Shown here one piece after another: positions 18,172 to 25,860 of a DNA stretch of 64,000 nt. A program made the translations under genes and the position numbers. Location of the stretch: positions 620,001 to 684,000 of the forward strand of contig OY782871.2 in the NCBI GenBank assembly GCA_963678555.2, written 5' to 3'. The notes beneath the pieces are model-generated. The model ran no database searches. It worked only from the letters and a program-made list of their open reading frames with translations, and was not told where the DNA came from. This DNA comes from SABI01 sp963678555 (GTDB lineage Bacteria; Spirochaetota; Spirochaetia; Sphaerochaetales; Sphaerochaetaceae). Numbering within the stretch: the stretch's first letter is position 1; the number at the start of each line of letters is the position of its first letter.

Positions 18172-18846
18172 TCATTCACTGTGTGCCTCCCTGTACCGGA
18201 GAAAGGAGTAACCTGCTCTGAGCTGAGGTGACCACTGATCATCGAACAGAAGGGTCAGACGCAGCTCTCCGCTGTTGCCCCGTGCCAGGGGATAGTTTCT
18301 GAAGGTGTAGCGCACGGTCGGACCGGCCTGGAACTCACTCAGGGTATAGGGCGGCTGTGAAGAAGAGGAGGAGGTATAGGTATAGCGTGAGAGTTCCCCG
18401 GTCAGTCCGAGGGTGAGGAACTGACGGTGAGCGGTCCTGATCACCGACAGGAGTGTCGATGAAAACTTCAGACCGGTTGCTTCGTACCCTTCCCTCTCCC
18501 CTGAGATATAGCCGGCATAGAGAAGCTCCGGTTCCACAGTCAGAGAAACGGGCATATAGGTATCCTGCTTGATCAGGGTGAAGGTGAAGGCCAGAGCCCC
18601 CTCGATGTTCACCGAACCATCACCGTCCCTGCGGTATGCCGCGCTCAGACCGTAATCGAGGAAGCCGTTCTCTGCCGTGATCACCTCAGCCGAGAGGGCG
18701 AAGGGAAAAGACTCAGAGTAGCTGTAGGAAACTGTAGCCGAGTACCCTTTCTGAGCGCGGTCAAGGGAAGAGACGGTTCCTGCGAAAAGGACACCCGAGA
18801 GAACAGGAAGGAGTGCGGTGATCAGAAGCAGTCTAGAGGAGTTCAA
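18172..18846 (-). CDS. Small outer-membrane beta-barrel-like protein
   Basis: The product is 224 residues if it starts at TTG 18846, chosen because GGAGG lies eight nt upstream; a GTG at 18855 would overlap that site. A signal peptide (RLLLITALLPVLSGVLFAG) is followed by alternating amphipathic strands (YSATVSYSYSESFPFALSA, TAENGFLDYGLSAAY, QFLTLGLTGELSRYTYT, GELRLTLLFDDQW). It overlaps the 3' end of the usher-like gene by 14 bp, so translation is coupled. It may assist or dock to the usher-like barrel. No named family is recognised. Confidence 0.65.
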   Translation of the reverse strand: MNSSRLLLITALLPVLSGVLFAGTVSSLDRAQKGYSATVSYSYSESFPFALSAEVITAENGFLDYGLSAAYRRDGDGSVNIEGALAFTFTLIKQDTYMPVSLTVEPELLYAGYISGEREGYEATGLKFSSTLLSVIRTAHRQFLTLGLTGELSRYTYTSSSSSQPPYTLSEFQAGPTVRYTFRNYPLARGNSGELRLTLLFDDQWSPQLRAGYSFLRYREAHSE

Positions 18847-21436
18847 TGAATTCACCTCCTCCCTGGAACAGGATCTCCTTTATGACCGGTCTCACCGTGA
18901 GAGTGACCTCTGCATCCTCTCCGTCTCTCAGGTCAAGTTCATAGGAGGAGAATTCCACCCTGTAGCCCTCGGGTACCGTTGACTCGAGAACCGAGATGCT
19001 GTAGGTCGACGGTTTCAGCCCGGTGAAGGTGAAGGAGCCATCCCTGTTCACCATCTTCCTCTGCTCCCCGTACACACTCTCCACACTCACGATGATCCCG
19101 CCCCCGCCTGTACCATCGTACGCACTCAGGTCTGAGGTTCCCCGCACCATGAGGGGACGGGTGATTGTGAGTGTCACCTGTTCGCTCTGTTCGTCAAGCT
19201 CGATGATCGTGCTCTCCTGATCCATGATCAGGAACTGATGACCTGTAGCACCCGGTGTGAGCGTCATCTGGTAGGTCCCCTTCGCAACAGCAGGGAAGAG
19301 GAACGCTCCGTCCTCGTCGCTGACGGCTGTGAGGTCTCCCACCGTGACGATGATATCACTGACGGAGTCGGTGGGAAGGAGGGGCACGATGCGCCCCGAC
19401 AGCTCTGAGACATCGTTTCTTAACCCGATAGGCACATTGATGCTCGTTGAGTAGGAGAGGGTGAAACTGAGTGATTCTTCGGTGACGGCGACAGGCAGCC
19501 TTGCATAGCTGAGCCCGGCACTCATCCCTCCGAACCCCTTCTTTGAATACGAGAGCCTTCCCCCAGCGGTGAAACCGCTGAGTCCGGTGGATGAGGCATA
19601 GGTGTACCCCAGGTCCACACCCGCTGAGACATCGAGAGGAAATGAAGTGGAAAAGGATGCTTTGGCAGAGAGAAGGGAATCGGACAGACCGGGCTCGGTA
19701 CTGCCGGTATCGATCGAGAGGGAACTCGTGAACCTTCCGAGATCGGGAAAACTCTTTGCTGCCGAAAGAGTCAGCAGCAGTGAAGGCAGAATGTACTCGC
19801 CTGAAACATGATTGACTCCGAGCTTCAGCTCGAGGCCGCCCAGGACCGTATTGAAGGCTCCCGAGTAGACATTGGAGCGTTCAGTTGATGGACTCTCATC
19901 GTCTGCAACATACTGAAGCAGCTGGGAGAAACTGCCTGAGAGGCTGGTCCTGGAGGTGAGGAGATACCCTGCCGAGAATGAGAAGGAGTGTCGGTTCCGG
20001 TATGAGGAGGTGACACGGTCCCGGTCACTGAAGGTGTAGGAGCCGCGAAAACTCACGGCCTCGCTGGGGAACAGCGAGCCTTCCACCGTGACAAGACTCT
20101 CCCCGGTCGACGTCTTCAGGTACTCGGCGCTCTTGTGTGATGCATAGAAGGAGTATCTGTAGGCACTCTCAAGAGCGCTGAGCTGCAGGTTGAACGCCCT
20201 CCTCTCCGGCTCATATAGTGAAACAGCTCCACTGTAGGATATGTTCGAGATATCATAGGGCCGCATGAACCCTGATACTCCCAGAAACATCTCCTGCACC
20301 GCCCTGTCATACGTCCACGAGAGAGCAATCGTATCTGTTTCTCGGTAGGTGATACTACTCTTCACACCGATTCCCCGTTCTTCTTGAGTACCGGTTGTCG
20401 AAAAGAGTTCAACACGGGAACCGTTCGTATATACGGCGAAAAGAAATCCCTGATCAGAAATACCGGGAACAAGCGAGGTCGGAGAAAAGGAGGTGTTCGG
20501 TTCCACTGAGAACACCGGGTTCCTGTAGGAGATGTTGAAGGTGCTCCAGGTCACATTGAGTGGATCAAACGACAGGCTCGGCATCGGAAGGGAGAAGGAG
20601 AGCTTGTGGAAATTGTCATCATCAAGAGCCCCGGAGCCTGAAAGGCCCGTCCCAAAAGTCGTGGTACCAGATTCGAAAAGTGAGGAGGCAAGAGAAGCAG
20701 AGGCAGAGAGCTTGAAGAAGCGGTACAGGGATGCACTCTGGATCGGAGGGATCCACCTGTGGACCACACCTACCTCTTTCACCACGGGATCCCGTGTATC
20801 AGTGGTGGCATGAATCGTCGTATGGACCTGGGTCTGCCGGTGATACCCTTCTTCGAGGGTCACCTCGTACCTGACCTCTCTACTCTCACCGACATCGAGG
20901 AGGAGCTCATCAGAGGTGAAAGCCCCCTTTTCCAGGTAGGTCGCCTTCCCTTCCAGGAAGACGGAGGTTCGGACATTACCGGTATTCTTCACCCTGACAT
21001 CCACCGAGTACTCGCGTGTATTGAGGATGATCGACGGAGAGGCGAGTACACTAAGATCGATGTCGTACTCTGGTAGAACCGTGACCTCCTCGGAAACAAT
21101 CGTTCCTGAAGCCGGGACTGTCAGTCCCACCTGATAGGACCCGGCGGCGGCAGAGGCGGGAATGACCATGGACAGGAAGACGATGTCACTCTGCCCCGGT
21201 TCCAGTGTCAGGGGGTAGAGAGGGAACTGAAGACGCCACCCCTGTGGTATCACAGGCAGGGCTTCCACCGTCAGAGACTCTCCCTCGTCGTTGATGAACT
21301 CGAACACAAGATTCAGCAGGTTTTCACCGGAACTTTCTGAGGGACCGGTGACAGAGATGACCTGCAGGCTGAACAGCCTCACCAGGGAAAATAAGAGGAT
21401 CAATACTGTACAGTTCTGTCTCTGTCTGTGCGCCAT
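18833..21436 (-). CDS. Usher-like outer-membrane beta-barrel protein with NEW3-type and carboxypeptidase-regulatory-like domains
   Basis: 867 residues from the ATG at 21436, four bases after the chaperone-like gene stop. A signal peptide (TVLILLFSLVRLFSLQ) is followed by an Ig-like NEW3-type domain (about 40-120: PVIPQGWRLQFPLYPLTLEPG, split here only by my reading) and a second Ig-like domain (to about 220). A long serine/tyrosine-rich barrel region covers about 235-680 with repeated short strands. Two carboxypeptidase-regulatory-like modules end the protein (SDEDGAFLFPAVAKGTYQM and NRDGSFTFTGLKPSTYSI). This layout recalls fimbrial ushers and their C-terminal plugs, but sequence identity to a known usher is not evident by eye. 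The preceding chaperone-like gene and the small secreted proteins support an export role. Confidence 0.65.
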   Translation of the reverse strand: MAHRQRQNCTVLILLFSLVRLFSLQVISVTGPSESSGENLLNLVFEFINDEGESLTVEALPVIPQGWRLQFPLYPLTLEPGQSDIVFLSMVIPASAAAGSYQVGLTVPASGTIVSEEVTVLPEYDIDLSVLASPSIILNTREYSVDVRVKNTGNVRTSVFLEGKATYLEKGAFTSDELLLDVGESREVRYEVTLEEGYHRQTQVHTTIHATTDTRDPVVKEVGVVHRWIPPIQSASLYRFFKLSASASLASSLFESGTTTFGTGLSGSGALDDDNFHKLSFSLPMPSLSFDPLNVTWSTFNISYRNPVFSVEPNTSFSPTSLVPGISDQGFLFAVYTNGSRVELFSTTGTQEERGIGVKSSITYRETDTIALSWTYDRAVQEMFLGVSGFMRPYDISNISYSGAVSLYEPERRAFNLQLSALESAYRYSFYASHKSAEYLKTSTGESLVTVEGSLFPSEAVSFRGSYTFSDRDRVTSSYRNRHSFSFSAGYLLTSRTSLSGSFSQLLQYVADDESPSTERSNVYSGAFNTVLGGLELKLGVNHVSGEYILPSLLLTLSAAKSFPDLGRFTSSLSIDTGSTEPGLSDSLLSAKASFSTSFPLDVSAGVDLGYTYASSTGLSGFTAGGRLSYSKKGFGGMSAGLSYARLPVAVTEESLSFTLSYSTSINVPIGLRNDVSELSGRIVPLLPTDSVSDIIVTVGDLTAVSDEDGAFLFPAVAKGTYQMTLTPGATGHQFLIMDQESTIIELDEQSEQVTLTITRPLMVRGTSDLSAYDGTGGGGIIVSVESVYGEQRKMVNRDGSFTFTGLKPSTYSISVLESTVPEGYRVEFSSYELDLRDGEDAEVTLTVRPVIKEILFQGGGEFIELL

Positions 21437-21440
21437 CAGC

Positions 21441-22235
21441 TCAGAAGGTGGGAGAGACAAGAACTCCGAAGACCTTATCCTTTCCTATATCAGCGAGGAG
21501 CTGGACTCTGTAGGAACCGCTTTCCAGGTCAGGGAAGGAGACTGACCGCCGGATCGATGTTCCCGGAAGCGTGGAGACTCTCCTGGCATCATAGCGACCC
21601 AGGAAGGAACCGGTCTTCGAATAAACCAGTGCATACAGCTCACCCGATGCAAGCGTCTCTCCGGTATTATCGATGCTGAATGAGATAGACTTCTCCTCTT
21701 TCTCCCTGTCTATCTGGATATCTCTGAATGCCAGGGAAGGGGTCCCCGTCTCTCCGATCTGGGTAGCGATCGGCACGCCGTATCGGTAGTTGATGCTGAG
21801 CGCGGCAACCTCGTCCTCCTTGAGTTCCGGGTTGAGAAGACTGTCGGTGATCCCTTCGATGAAAACAATCGACCAGTAGATCCCGTTCAGGGAAGGCTCC
21901 GAAGGGACCCGTACCGTATAGGGTACTTTTATACTGGTATCGGGAGGGACGACGATCACATCTTTGTCGAACCGGATCCAGGGGGCATTTGACCGGGCGT
22001 CGGTTCCCGGTGCATGAAAGTAGTTATTCCCTGCATCATCATACAGGTAGTCGGCCTGAGATATCTGGACCCGTTCGTTCCTCGTTCCATTATTCACCAC
22101 CTGAACGGTTCCTGTGTATGACTCTCCCGGAAGAGCTGTGGTCTTCACAAACAGGTCTCCCTGTACGGCGATGGAGGCACCTACCATGGAGACTACTGTG
22201 CATATCAGCAACAGTGACAGCTGTATACGTTTCAT
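21441..22235 (-). CDS. Periplasmic pilus-chaperone-like Ig-fold protein
   Basis: 264 residues with a signal peptide (QLSLLLICTVVSMVGASIA). The N-terminal half is an Ig-like sandwich with chaperone-style features: ALPGESYTGTVQVVNNGT, then WIRFDKDVIVVPPDTSIKV, then PSLNGIYWSIVFIEG. In PapD/FimC-type chaperones the equivalent strands are VxNxs, a P-x-x-hydrophobic strand and the G-x-Y/F-W/R strand. A second Ig-like domain follows (FSIDNTGETLASGELYALV). It likely binds the small secreted subunits and delivers them to the usher-like protein encoded four bases downstream. A GAGGA site precedes the ATG. The DUF916-type Ig domain of Gram-positive WxL proteins is an alternative match. Confidence 0.62.
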   Translation of the reverse strand: MKRIQLSLLLICTVVSMVGASIAVQGDLFVKTTALPGESYTGTVQVVNNGTRNERVQISQADYLYDDAGNNYFHAPGTDARSNAPWIRFDKDVIVVPPDTSIKVPYTVRVPSEPSLNGIYWSIVFIEGITDSLLNPELKEDEVAALSINYRYGVPIATQIGETGTPSLAFRDIQIDREKEEKSISFSIDNTGETLASGELYALVYSKTGSFLGRYDARRVSTLPGTSIRRSVSFPDLESGSYRVQLLADIGKDKVFGVLVSPTF

Positions 22236-22259
22236 ACATTCCTCTTCTTTGTCTGAGTT

Positions 22260-22757
22260 CTACTCTTCCATCAGGGAAAGAAAGATCTCGTTATTCCATA
22301 AACTCTGTTTGAACTGACTGACGCTCACACCATCCAGACGGTACTGTACGCCGATCAGTTCCCGGTCGCCTGTCCCGGAGGCCAGAAGCGTCGGGGATGA
22401 GGTGAGCGGGACGAAGGTCTCCTGTAACACCGTGAAGGTCTCCTGTTCGGGTGCCATCGCACGCGCAGAGAGGGTGACCGCATCAGGCCAGAGCAGGGGC
22501 TCTGATTCGATGTACAGGCTCCACGAAGTGTCACTCTCGACGGTGACAGCCTCTGTGTAGGGCGGGGAAAGGATTTCCTGTGCGTAATCACTGCCGGCCC
22601 CGTCTGACAGCATAGAAGCATCAGGAGTCAAGGTCCAACCATTCGTGAAAGAACTGTTCCAGGATAGAGTGGTCCCGGCAGACACAGCGGAAAAACACCC
22701 GAGCAGGATCAACAGAATGCAGAGAGGAACGACCTGTTTCATGCTACTCGCACCCAT
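22260..22757 (-). CDS. Small secreted protein of the usher-like cluster (possible minor subunit)
   Basis: 165 residues. The ATG at 22757 has GGGAGC upstream, whereas an internal ATG five codons later has none. The N-terminus is a signal sequence (VVPLCILLILLGCFSAVSA). It could be cut by signal peptidase I after VSA, or be a lipoprotein at LLGC, since spirochaetal lipoboxes are permissive. The rest is beta-rich, with a repeated aromatic pattern (LSWNSSFTNGWTLTPD, SWSLYIESEPLLWP). It ends 24 bp before the chaperone-like gene. Position and size suggest an adaptor or tip subunit; no family is recognised. Confidence 0.62.
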   Translation of the reverse strand: MGASSMKQVVPLCILLILLGCFSAVSAGTTLSWNSSFTNGWTLTPDASMLSDGAGSDYAQEILSPPYTEAVTVESDTSWSLYIESEPLLWPDAVTLSARAMAPEQETFTVLQETFVPLTSSPTLLASGTGDRELIGVQYRLDGVSVSQFKQSLWNNEIFLSLMEE

Positions 22758-22783
22758 TCATCGCTCCCGCTGTGCGTTGTGTA

Positions 22784-23374
22784 TCACACACATCCTATAC
22801 CCCTTCCCTGTGTTTCGCCGGTACTCCCATCACAGGAAAGAACAGACCTGACACCTTCCTGTGCAGAGCCTGCAGAAACCGTGAGATATCCCGATTTCCC
22901 GTCATTCCCGACAACTGTACTGCCCAGATTGTCCGGTACAGTTAGCTTACTCCCTGCGTTTCCTGGAGGATCCACGAGTACCCGGAGTGTTCTGCCCCTG
23001 TATCCCGATGCGGGACAGTGCACGGGCATCGCATGATGTCTGCTGTTGCTTTCGAGGGTATAGGGAAGATACCCCCCTTCCTCTACCTCGATACCCAGGA
23101 AGCCCATGGGGAGCTCCTCTGCGAGTTCTCCTGCTTCGGAACCTATGGGAGAGCCACTATACGGGATATCACATCTCACCCCGGGACTCTCCACAGATAC
23201 CCCGCCACATACCCGACGTGTTGAAATCGGAGCCATGACTTCTATCCGGTTCAGTTCGATGATCGGGATTGTTGCAGAGGATCTTTCATGTACCACGGCT
23301 TGAAGTATACACACCACCCCTGCAGAGACCCTGATACGCTGTTTCCCACCTTTCAGTTGTTCTCTGCCTTTCAT
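22784..23374 (-). CDS. Uncertain ORF between pilin-like and secreted-protein genes
   Basis: A 196-codon frame from an ATG with GAAGGA eight nt upstream; a TTG ten codons earlier is also in frame. The product lacks a clear signal peptide (only the weak VSAGVVCILQAVV) and has no recognised domain. Parts look protein-like (GRTLRVLVDPPGNAGSKL, GYLTVSAGSAQEG), others are cysteine/arginine-rich and atypical. It may be a real cluster gene, a frameshifted remnant or a chance frame. It is the only candidate in this 730-bp stretch. Confidence 0.33.
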   Translation of the reverse strand: MKGREQLKGGKQRIRVSAGVVCILQAVVHERSSATIPIIELNRIEVMAPISTRRVCGGVSVESPGVRCDIPYSGSPIGSEAGELAEELPMGFLGIEVEEGGYLPYTLESNSRHHAMPVHCPASGYRGRTLRVLVDPPGNAGSKLTVPDNLGSTVVGNDGKSGYLTVSAGSAQEGVRSVLSCDGSTGETQGRGIGCV

Positions 23375-23433
23375 TGCATGGATTCCTTCACCTGCCGTTT
23401 TCAATGATTTGATGTATTACGACATGATACACA

Positions 23434-23463
23434 GGAGGGGCTGTGAACATTCATAGCCCCTCC
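23434..23463 (-). terminator. Strong hairpin after the pilin-like gene (terminator or attenuator)
   Basis: GGAGGGGCT (23434-23442) and AGCCCCTCC (23455-23463) form a perfect 9-bp GC-rich stem with a 12-nt loop, beginning 28 nt after the pilin-like stop on the minus strand. The T-run is poor. In pilus operons a hairpin after the major subunit commonly limits readthrough and stabilises the subunit mRNA; that role is inferred. Confidence 0.6.
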
Positions 23464-23491
23464 CAAATATGACTACTTCTAGTTAGTTTCC

Positions 23492-24196
23492 TTACGTTGA
23501 CGATCCAATTATCGTGTAAGTCACTGTGATGGATTCCACACCCGGGGCGCCAGTAAATCCATACAAGATTTGAGCACCGGGAATATAAGACCCTGGTGCG
23601 GTACCAGTAGCAGTATTTGTTCCGGGTATACTTGAGATAAGCGTTCTTGTGGCTGAACCGAGTGTGTGCTTAGTAGTATCAAGATTTCCCGATTGAACCT
23701 CGCCCATTTTATCTGAACTAGTACCAGCTGTTGAATCACCGGCGGAATCAACAATGTCTACCACCTTGACGTAGAGTGTATCATTTACATAGGTTCCTTC
23801 GTCTCCATCGCTTTTTGCAGCTGAAGCGGTGATATACGCACCGGGTAAACCAGCGACGGTATACTGGAGGCTCCCGCCTGAACGTTCTCCCATGTCAGTA
23901 ACATAGCTATAAGCTGTAGGACCGGTCGCTTCGGCACCAGCTGTAGTAACTGAGTATGCAGTATCGTGCGTGTCAGAGAAAACCACAGTGGGACTCTCCG
24001 TATACCCGGTATCTCCATCAGAACCATACACTCTGATCTTTGCTACTCCACCAGTGTTTATTGATAGCGAATACGTAACTACCTGAGTTGTAGTATCATC
24101 ATCAGGTATTGAATTCTCATCCGCTGCGAGTGTCGCCATGGACAGTATCAGGAATATTGCTGACACTGCGACAATTGCTCTTGTTGTTTTTTTCAT
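23492..24196 (-). CDS. Secreted pilin-like/WxL-like subunit candidate
   Basis: 234 residues from the ATG at 24196, chosen for AGGAGA six nt upstream; a longer frame adds 12 unlikely residues. A signal peptide ends near MATLAADENS. The mature part is threonine/serine/glycine-rich, low in lysine, without cysteine, and beta-rich (TTQVVTYSLSINTGGVAKI, SITVTYTIIGSST at the C-terminus). These are traits of exported fibre or surface subunits. It has its own palindrome-containing promoter region and is followed by a strong hairpin, as expected for a highly expressed major subunit. No named pilin family is recognised by eye. Confidence 0.68.
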   Translation of the reverse strand: MKKTTRAIVAVSAIFLILSMATLAADENSIPDDDTTTQVVTYSLSINTGGVAKIRVYGSDGDTGYTESPTVVFSDTHDTAYSVTTAGAEATGPTAYSYVTDMGERSGGSLQYTVAGLPGAYITASAAKSDGDEGTYVNDTLYVKVVDIVDSAGDSTAGTSSDKMGEVQSGNLDTTKHTLGSATRTLISSIPGTNTATGTAPGSYIPGAQILYGFTGAPGVESITVTYTIIGSST

Positions 24197-24227
24197 CTTG
24201 TTTCTCCTAAAAAAATAGTAAAATTCG

Positions 24228-24244
24228 TGCATTCATTGAATGCA
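24228..24244. promoter_or_regulatory. 17-bp perfect palindrome in the pilin-like gene promoter region
   Basis: TGCATTCATTGAATGCA has 8-bp arms around one base and lies 32-48 nt upstream of the pilin-like start codon. On the minus strand TTGCAT overlaps it as a possible -35 box and TACTAT lies downstream, though at a long 19-bp spacing. An operator role is inferred. Confidence 0.45.
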
Positions 24245-24288
24245 AGGTTTCGAAACTCATTCCCGGGATATACTCCTGAGACCGCTGT

Positions 24289-24603
24289 TCAGACAGACAC
24301 GGAGTTCCCTTCATCCGACTCATGAACCGAACAGGTGAAACCGATGGCGTACTCCATGGGTCCCTGAGCGGTGAGTCCAGAGACCGGCCACTATGGACTG
24401 AAGTGCACAGCCCTGATTCCCTGTGCGGAAATCACCATACAGATACTCAGACCTTGTCGCCTAGGCATCTGTTATAGACAGCAACACCTGAACCTGAATC
24501 CTTGATATCAACCGATACCATCTGAGTCGCTACCGAAAGCCCGGAAAGCATCATCACCAGATTCAGTACTGATGTGATGAAAGGCTTTCAAACTCCTGTT
24601 CAA
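24289..24603 (-). pseudogene. Decayed secreted/pilin-like subunit gene
   Basis: A near-perfect AAGGAGG lies six nt before TTG at 24603. The first codons read L-N-R-S-L-K-A-F. After an apparent one-base insertion in a T-run, another frame continues with a signal-peptide-like ITSVLNLVMMLSGLSVATQ and then VSVDIKDSG. A third frame, with one further stop, ends in MEYAIGFTCSVHESDEG, typical of a small exported beta protein, and stops at 24289. No single frame is open, so at least two frameshifts are needed. It lies between two intact small secreted-protein genes. Relation to them is by layout, not alignment. Confidence 0.45.
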
Positions 24604-24640
24604 GCATATCCTCCTTTCATTCTGCTATGTGCTTCAACCG

Positions 24641-24659
24641 GTGCGGTCAACGACCGCAC
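24641..24659 (-). terminator. Tight hairpin after the first secreted-protein gene
   Basis: GTGCGGTC (24641-24648) and GACCGCAC (24652-24659) form a perfect 8-bp stem with a 3-nt loop, starting 10 nt after the stop at 24670. There is no T-run, so attenuation or mRNA end protection is as likely as termination. Confidence 0.5.
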
Positions 24660-24669
24660 TCTCATATCT

Positions 24670-25155
24670 CTATCGGAGAGCAAAACTCACCGAATGATTC
24701 CCTGTCCCCGTATCCTGTCCGACCAGGTCGTACAGTAGTTCATAGGTCGCATAGCTACTGTTCAGCGGCCCCAGGACGACCTCCTCCGTGTCGCTCAACA
24801 GGAACGGACCAAGCAGTTCCCCCTCACCGTCAATCAGTGACAGACGAAGCGGAAGGTCGGCCTTCACCATCAAAAAGACCTCAGAGCCTGTACCATCCAC
24901 CGTATAGGAGACCTCTCCGGCAGGGATACTGGTGTTCAACACCTGAGATCCTGCCTGTTCTCCCGCAACCGTGGGGGCAAGGATGATCATCTGTGTCTGG
25001 TGAAACACCTCAGGCTCAGAAAGTGCCACTGCCAGGAGTGGTGTGGAGAAGTCCACACTCACACTGCTCTGCAGCACAGTTGAACCGGCAAGGGGAAGGA
25101 GCACTGCGAACAGGAGGACTGCTGAACTTATGACACTCTTACCTGTTTCTTTCAT
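24670..25155 (-). CDS. Small secreted protein heading the usher-like cluster
   Basis: 161 residues from the ATG at 25155 (AAGG seven nt upstream). A signal peptide (SVISSAVLLFAVLLPLAGS) precedes a beta-rich, cysteine-free mature part (SVSVDFSTPLLAVALSEP, SYTVDGTGSEVFLMVKADL) ending in HSVSFALR. Size and composition resemble a fibre subunit or its chaperoned cargo. It is the first gene of the minus-strand cluster. A TTGTAGG-type dyad lies 58 nt upstream of its start, and TACTAT at 25187-25192 is a possible -10. A hairpin follows its stop. No named family is recognised. Confidence 0.65.
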   Translation of the reverse strand: MKETGKSVISSAVLLFAVLLPLAGSTVLQSSVSVDFSTPLLAVALSEPEVFHQTQMIILAPTVAGEQAGSQVLNTSIPAGEVSYTVDGTGSEVFLMVKADLPLRLSLIDGEGELLGPFLLSDTEEVVLGPLNSSYATYELLYDLVGQDTGTGNHSVSFALR

Positions 25156-25213
25156 GGACACACCTTGTTTCCTGTCATCACGTTTTTATAGTAGCCTTCA
25201 GAAACGCTATCGT

Positions 25214-25234
25214 CTTGTAGGAAAACTCTTACAG
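25214..25234. promoter_or_regulatory. TTGTAGG-type dyad, 58 nt before the secreted-protein cluster
   Basis: CTTGTAGGAAA, ACT, CTTACAG. Its arms are identical to the element upstream of the kinase pair (3661-3681, opposite orientation), with the same distance to the start codon. It abuts the expected -35 region, a usual place for an activator. Confidence 0.5.
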
Positions 25235-25326
25235 AACCCCTTCACAATACCTCTACCAGACAGGATATCTCTTTCCCTTTTATGAATATATTCCTAAACA
25301 GCCCAGACACTGAATCTGAATATCAA

Positions 25327-25347
25327 TTTGTAGGAAATTGCCTACAA
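25327..25347. promoter_or_regulatory. TTGTAGG-type dyad, perfect palindromic copy
   Basis: TTTGTAGG, AAATTG, CCTACAA; with the next base A the arms are perfect over 8 bp (TTTGTAGG/CCTACAAA). It lies about 170 nt upstream of the cluster start and may be a distal operator. Confidence 0.5.
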
Positions 25348-25573
25348 ATGATGTATATATAAGAAATTAGCATAATCTGCTAGATGATTCTGAGCTGTTT
25401 TTGCCTACGTATGACGTATCTGAAAGACCCGCGTTCAGCGGAGGGAACCGACGTTCCAGTGCTGTACAGGTGCGGAGTACAGGAACAGGAGGCGGGAGGC
25501 GGGACTGCCCGAGTGGAGCAGGAGAAGTCACTGAGGTCTCATGACAGAAAAGGCTACCCTCAGGGCATAGAAA

Positions 25574-25667
25574 AAGGGAAAGAGAAGTAGGTGTAAGGTA
25601 TTATAACATGGTGACGTGTGATATACAGCTTTCAGGTGACTGACTGATGGGTTCTTCTCTTTCCCTT
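25574..25667. repeat. Inverted-repeat element, copy B
   Basis: Perfect 14-bp ends AAGGGAAAGAGAAG (25574-25587) and CTTCTCTTTCCCTT (25654-25667) enclose 66 bp. Related in ends and partly in interior to 3760-3839, in the opposite orientation. No terminal target duplication was recognised. Confidence 0.45.
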
Positions 25668-25734
25668 GTGAACGGGCTGAATACCATTCACGCTTACACG
25701 ATACCACACCGCGGCACCGCACTCAATCAGCATG

Positions 25735-25755
25735 CGTGTAGGAAAGTACCTACGA
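25735..25755. promoter_or_regulatory. TTGTAGG-type dyad, diverged copy
   Basis: CGTGTAGGAAA, GTA, CCTACGA keeps the inner TGTAGG/CCTAC arms with the same 6-bp spacing. It is the weakest of the four copies and the furthest from a start codon. Confidence 0.35.
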
Positions 25756-25834
25756 AAGCGAATCAGAGCAATGAACAGGTGCATGGGAAATCGTGGGGAG
25801 GCCTGCCTGAAACCTCGAGAGACAAAACCCGAAA

Positions 25835-25860
25835 CAGATAGAGGGCTCGGCCTCTATCTG
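25835..25860 (-). terminator. Intrinsic terminator of the aminotransferase gene
   Basis: CAGATAGAGG and CCTCTATCTG form a perfect 10-bp stem with a 6-nt loop, followed on the minus strand by TTTCGGGTTTTGTC. It lies 36 nt after the stop codon. Confidence 0.7.

Noticed and set aside
24197..24669. Possible riboswitch in the leader of the pilin-like gene
   Set aside because: No c-di-GMP, cobalamin or other aptamer core could be recognised; the stretch is better explained as a decayed secreted-protein gene plus a hairpin.
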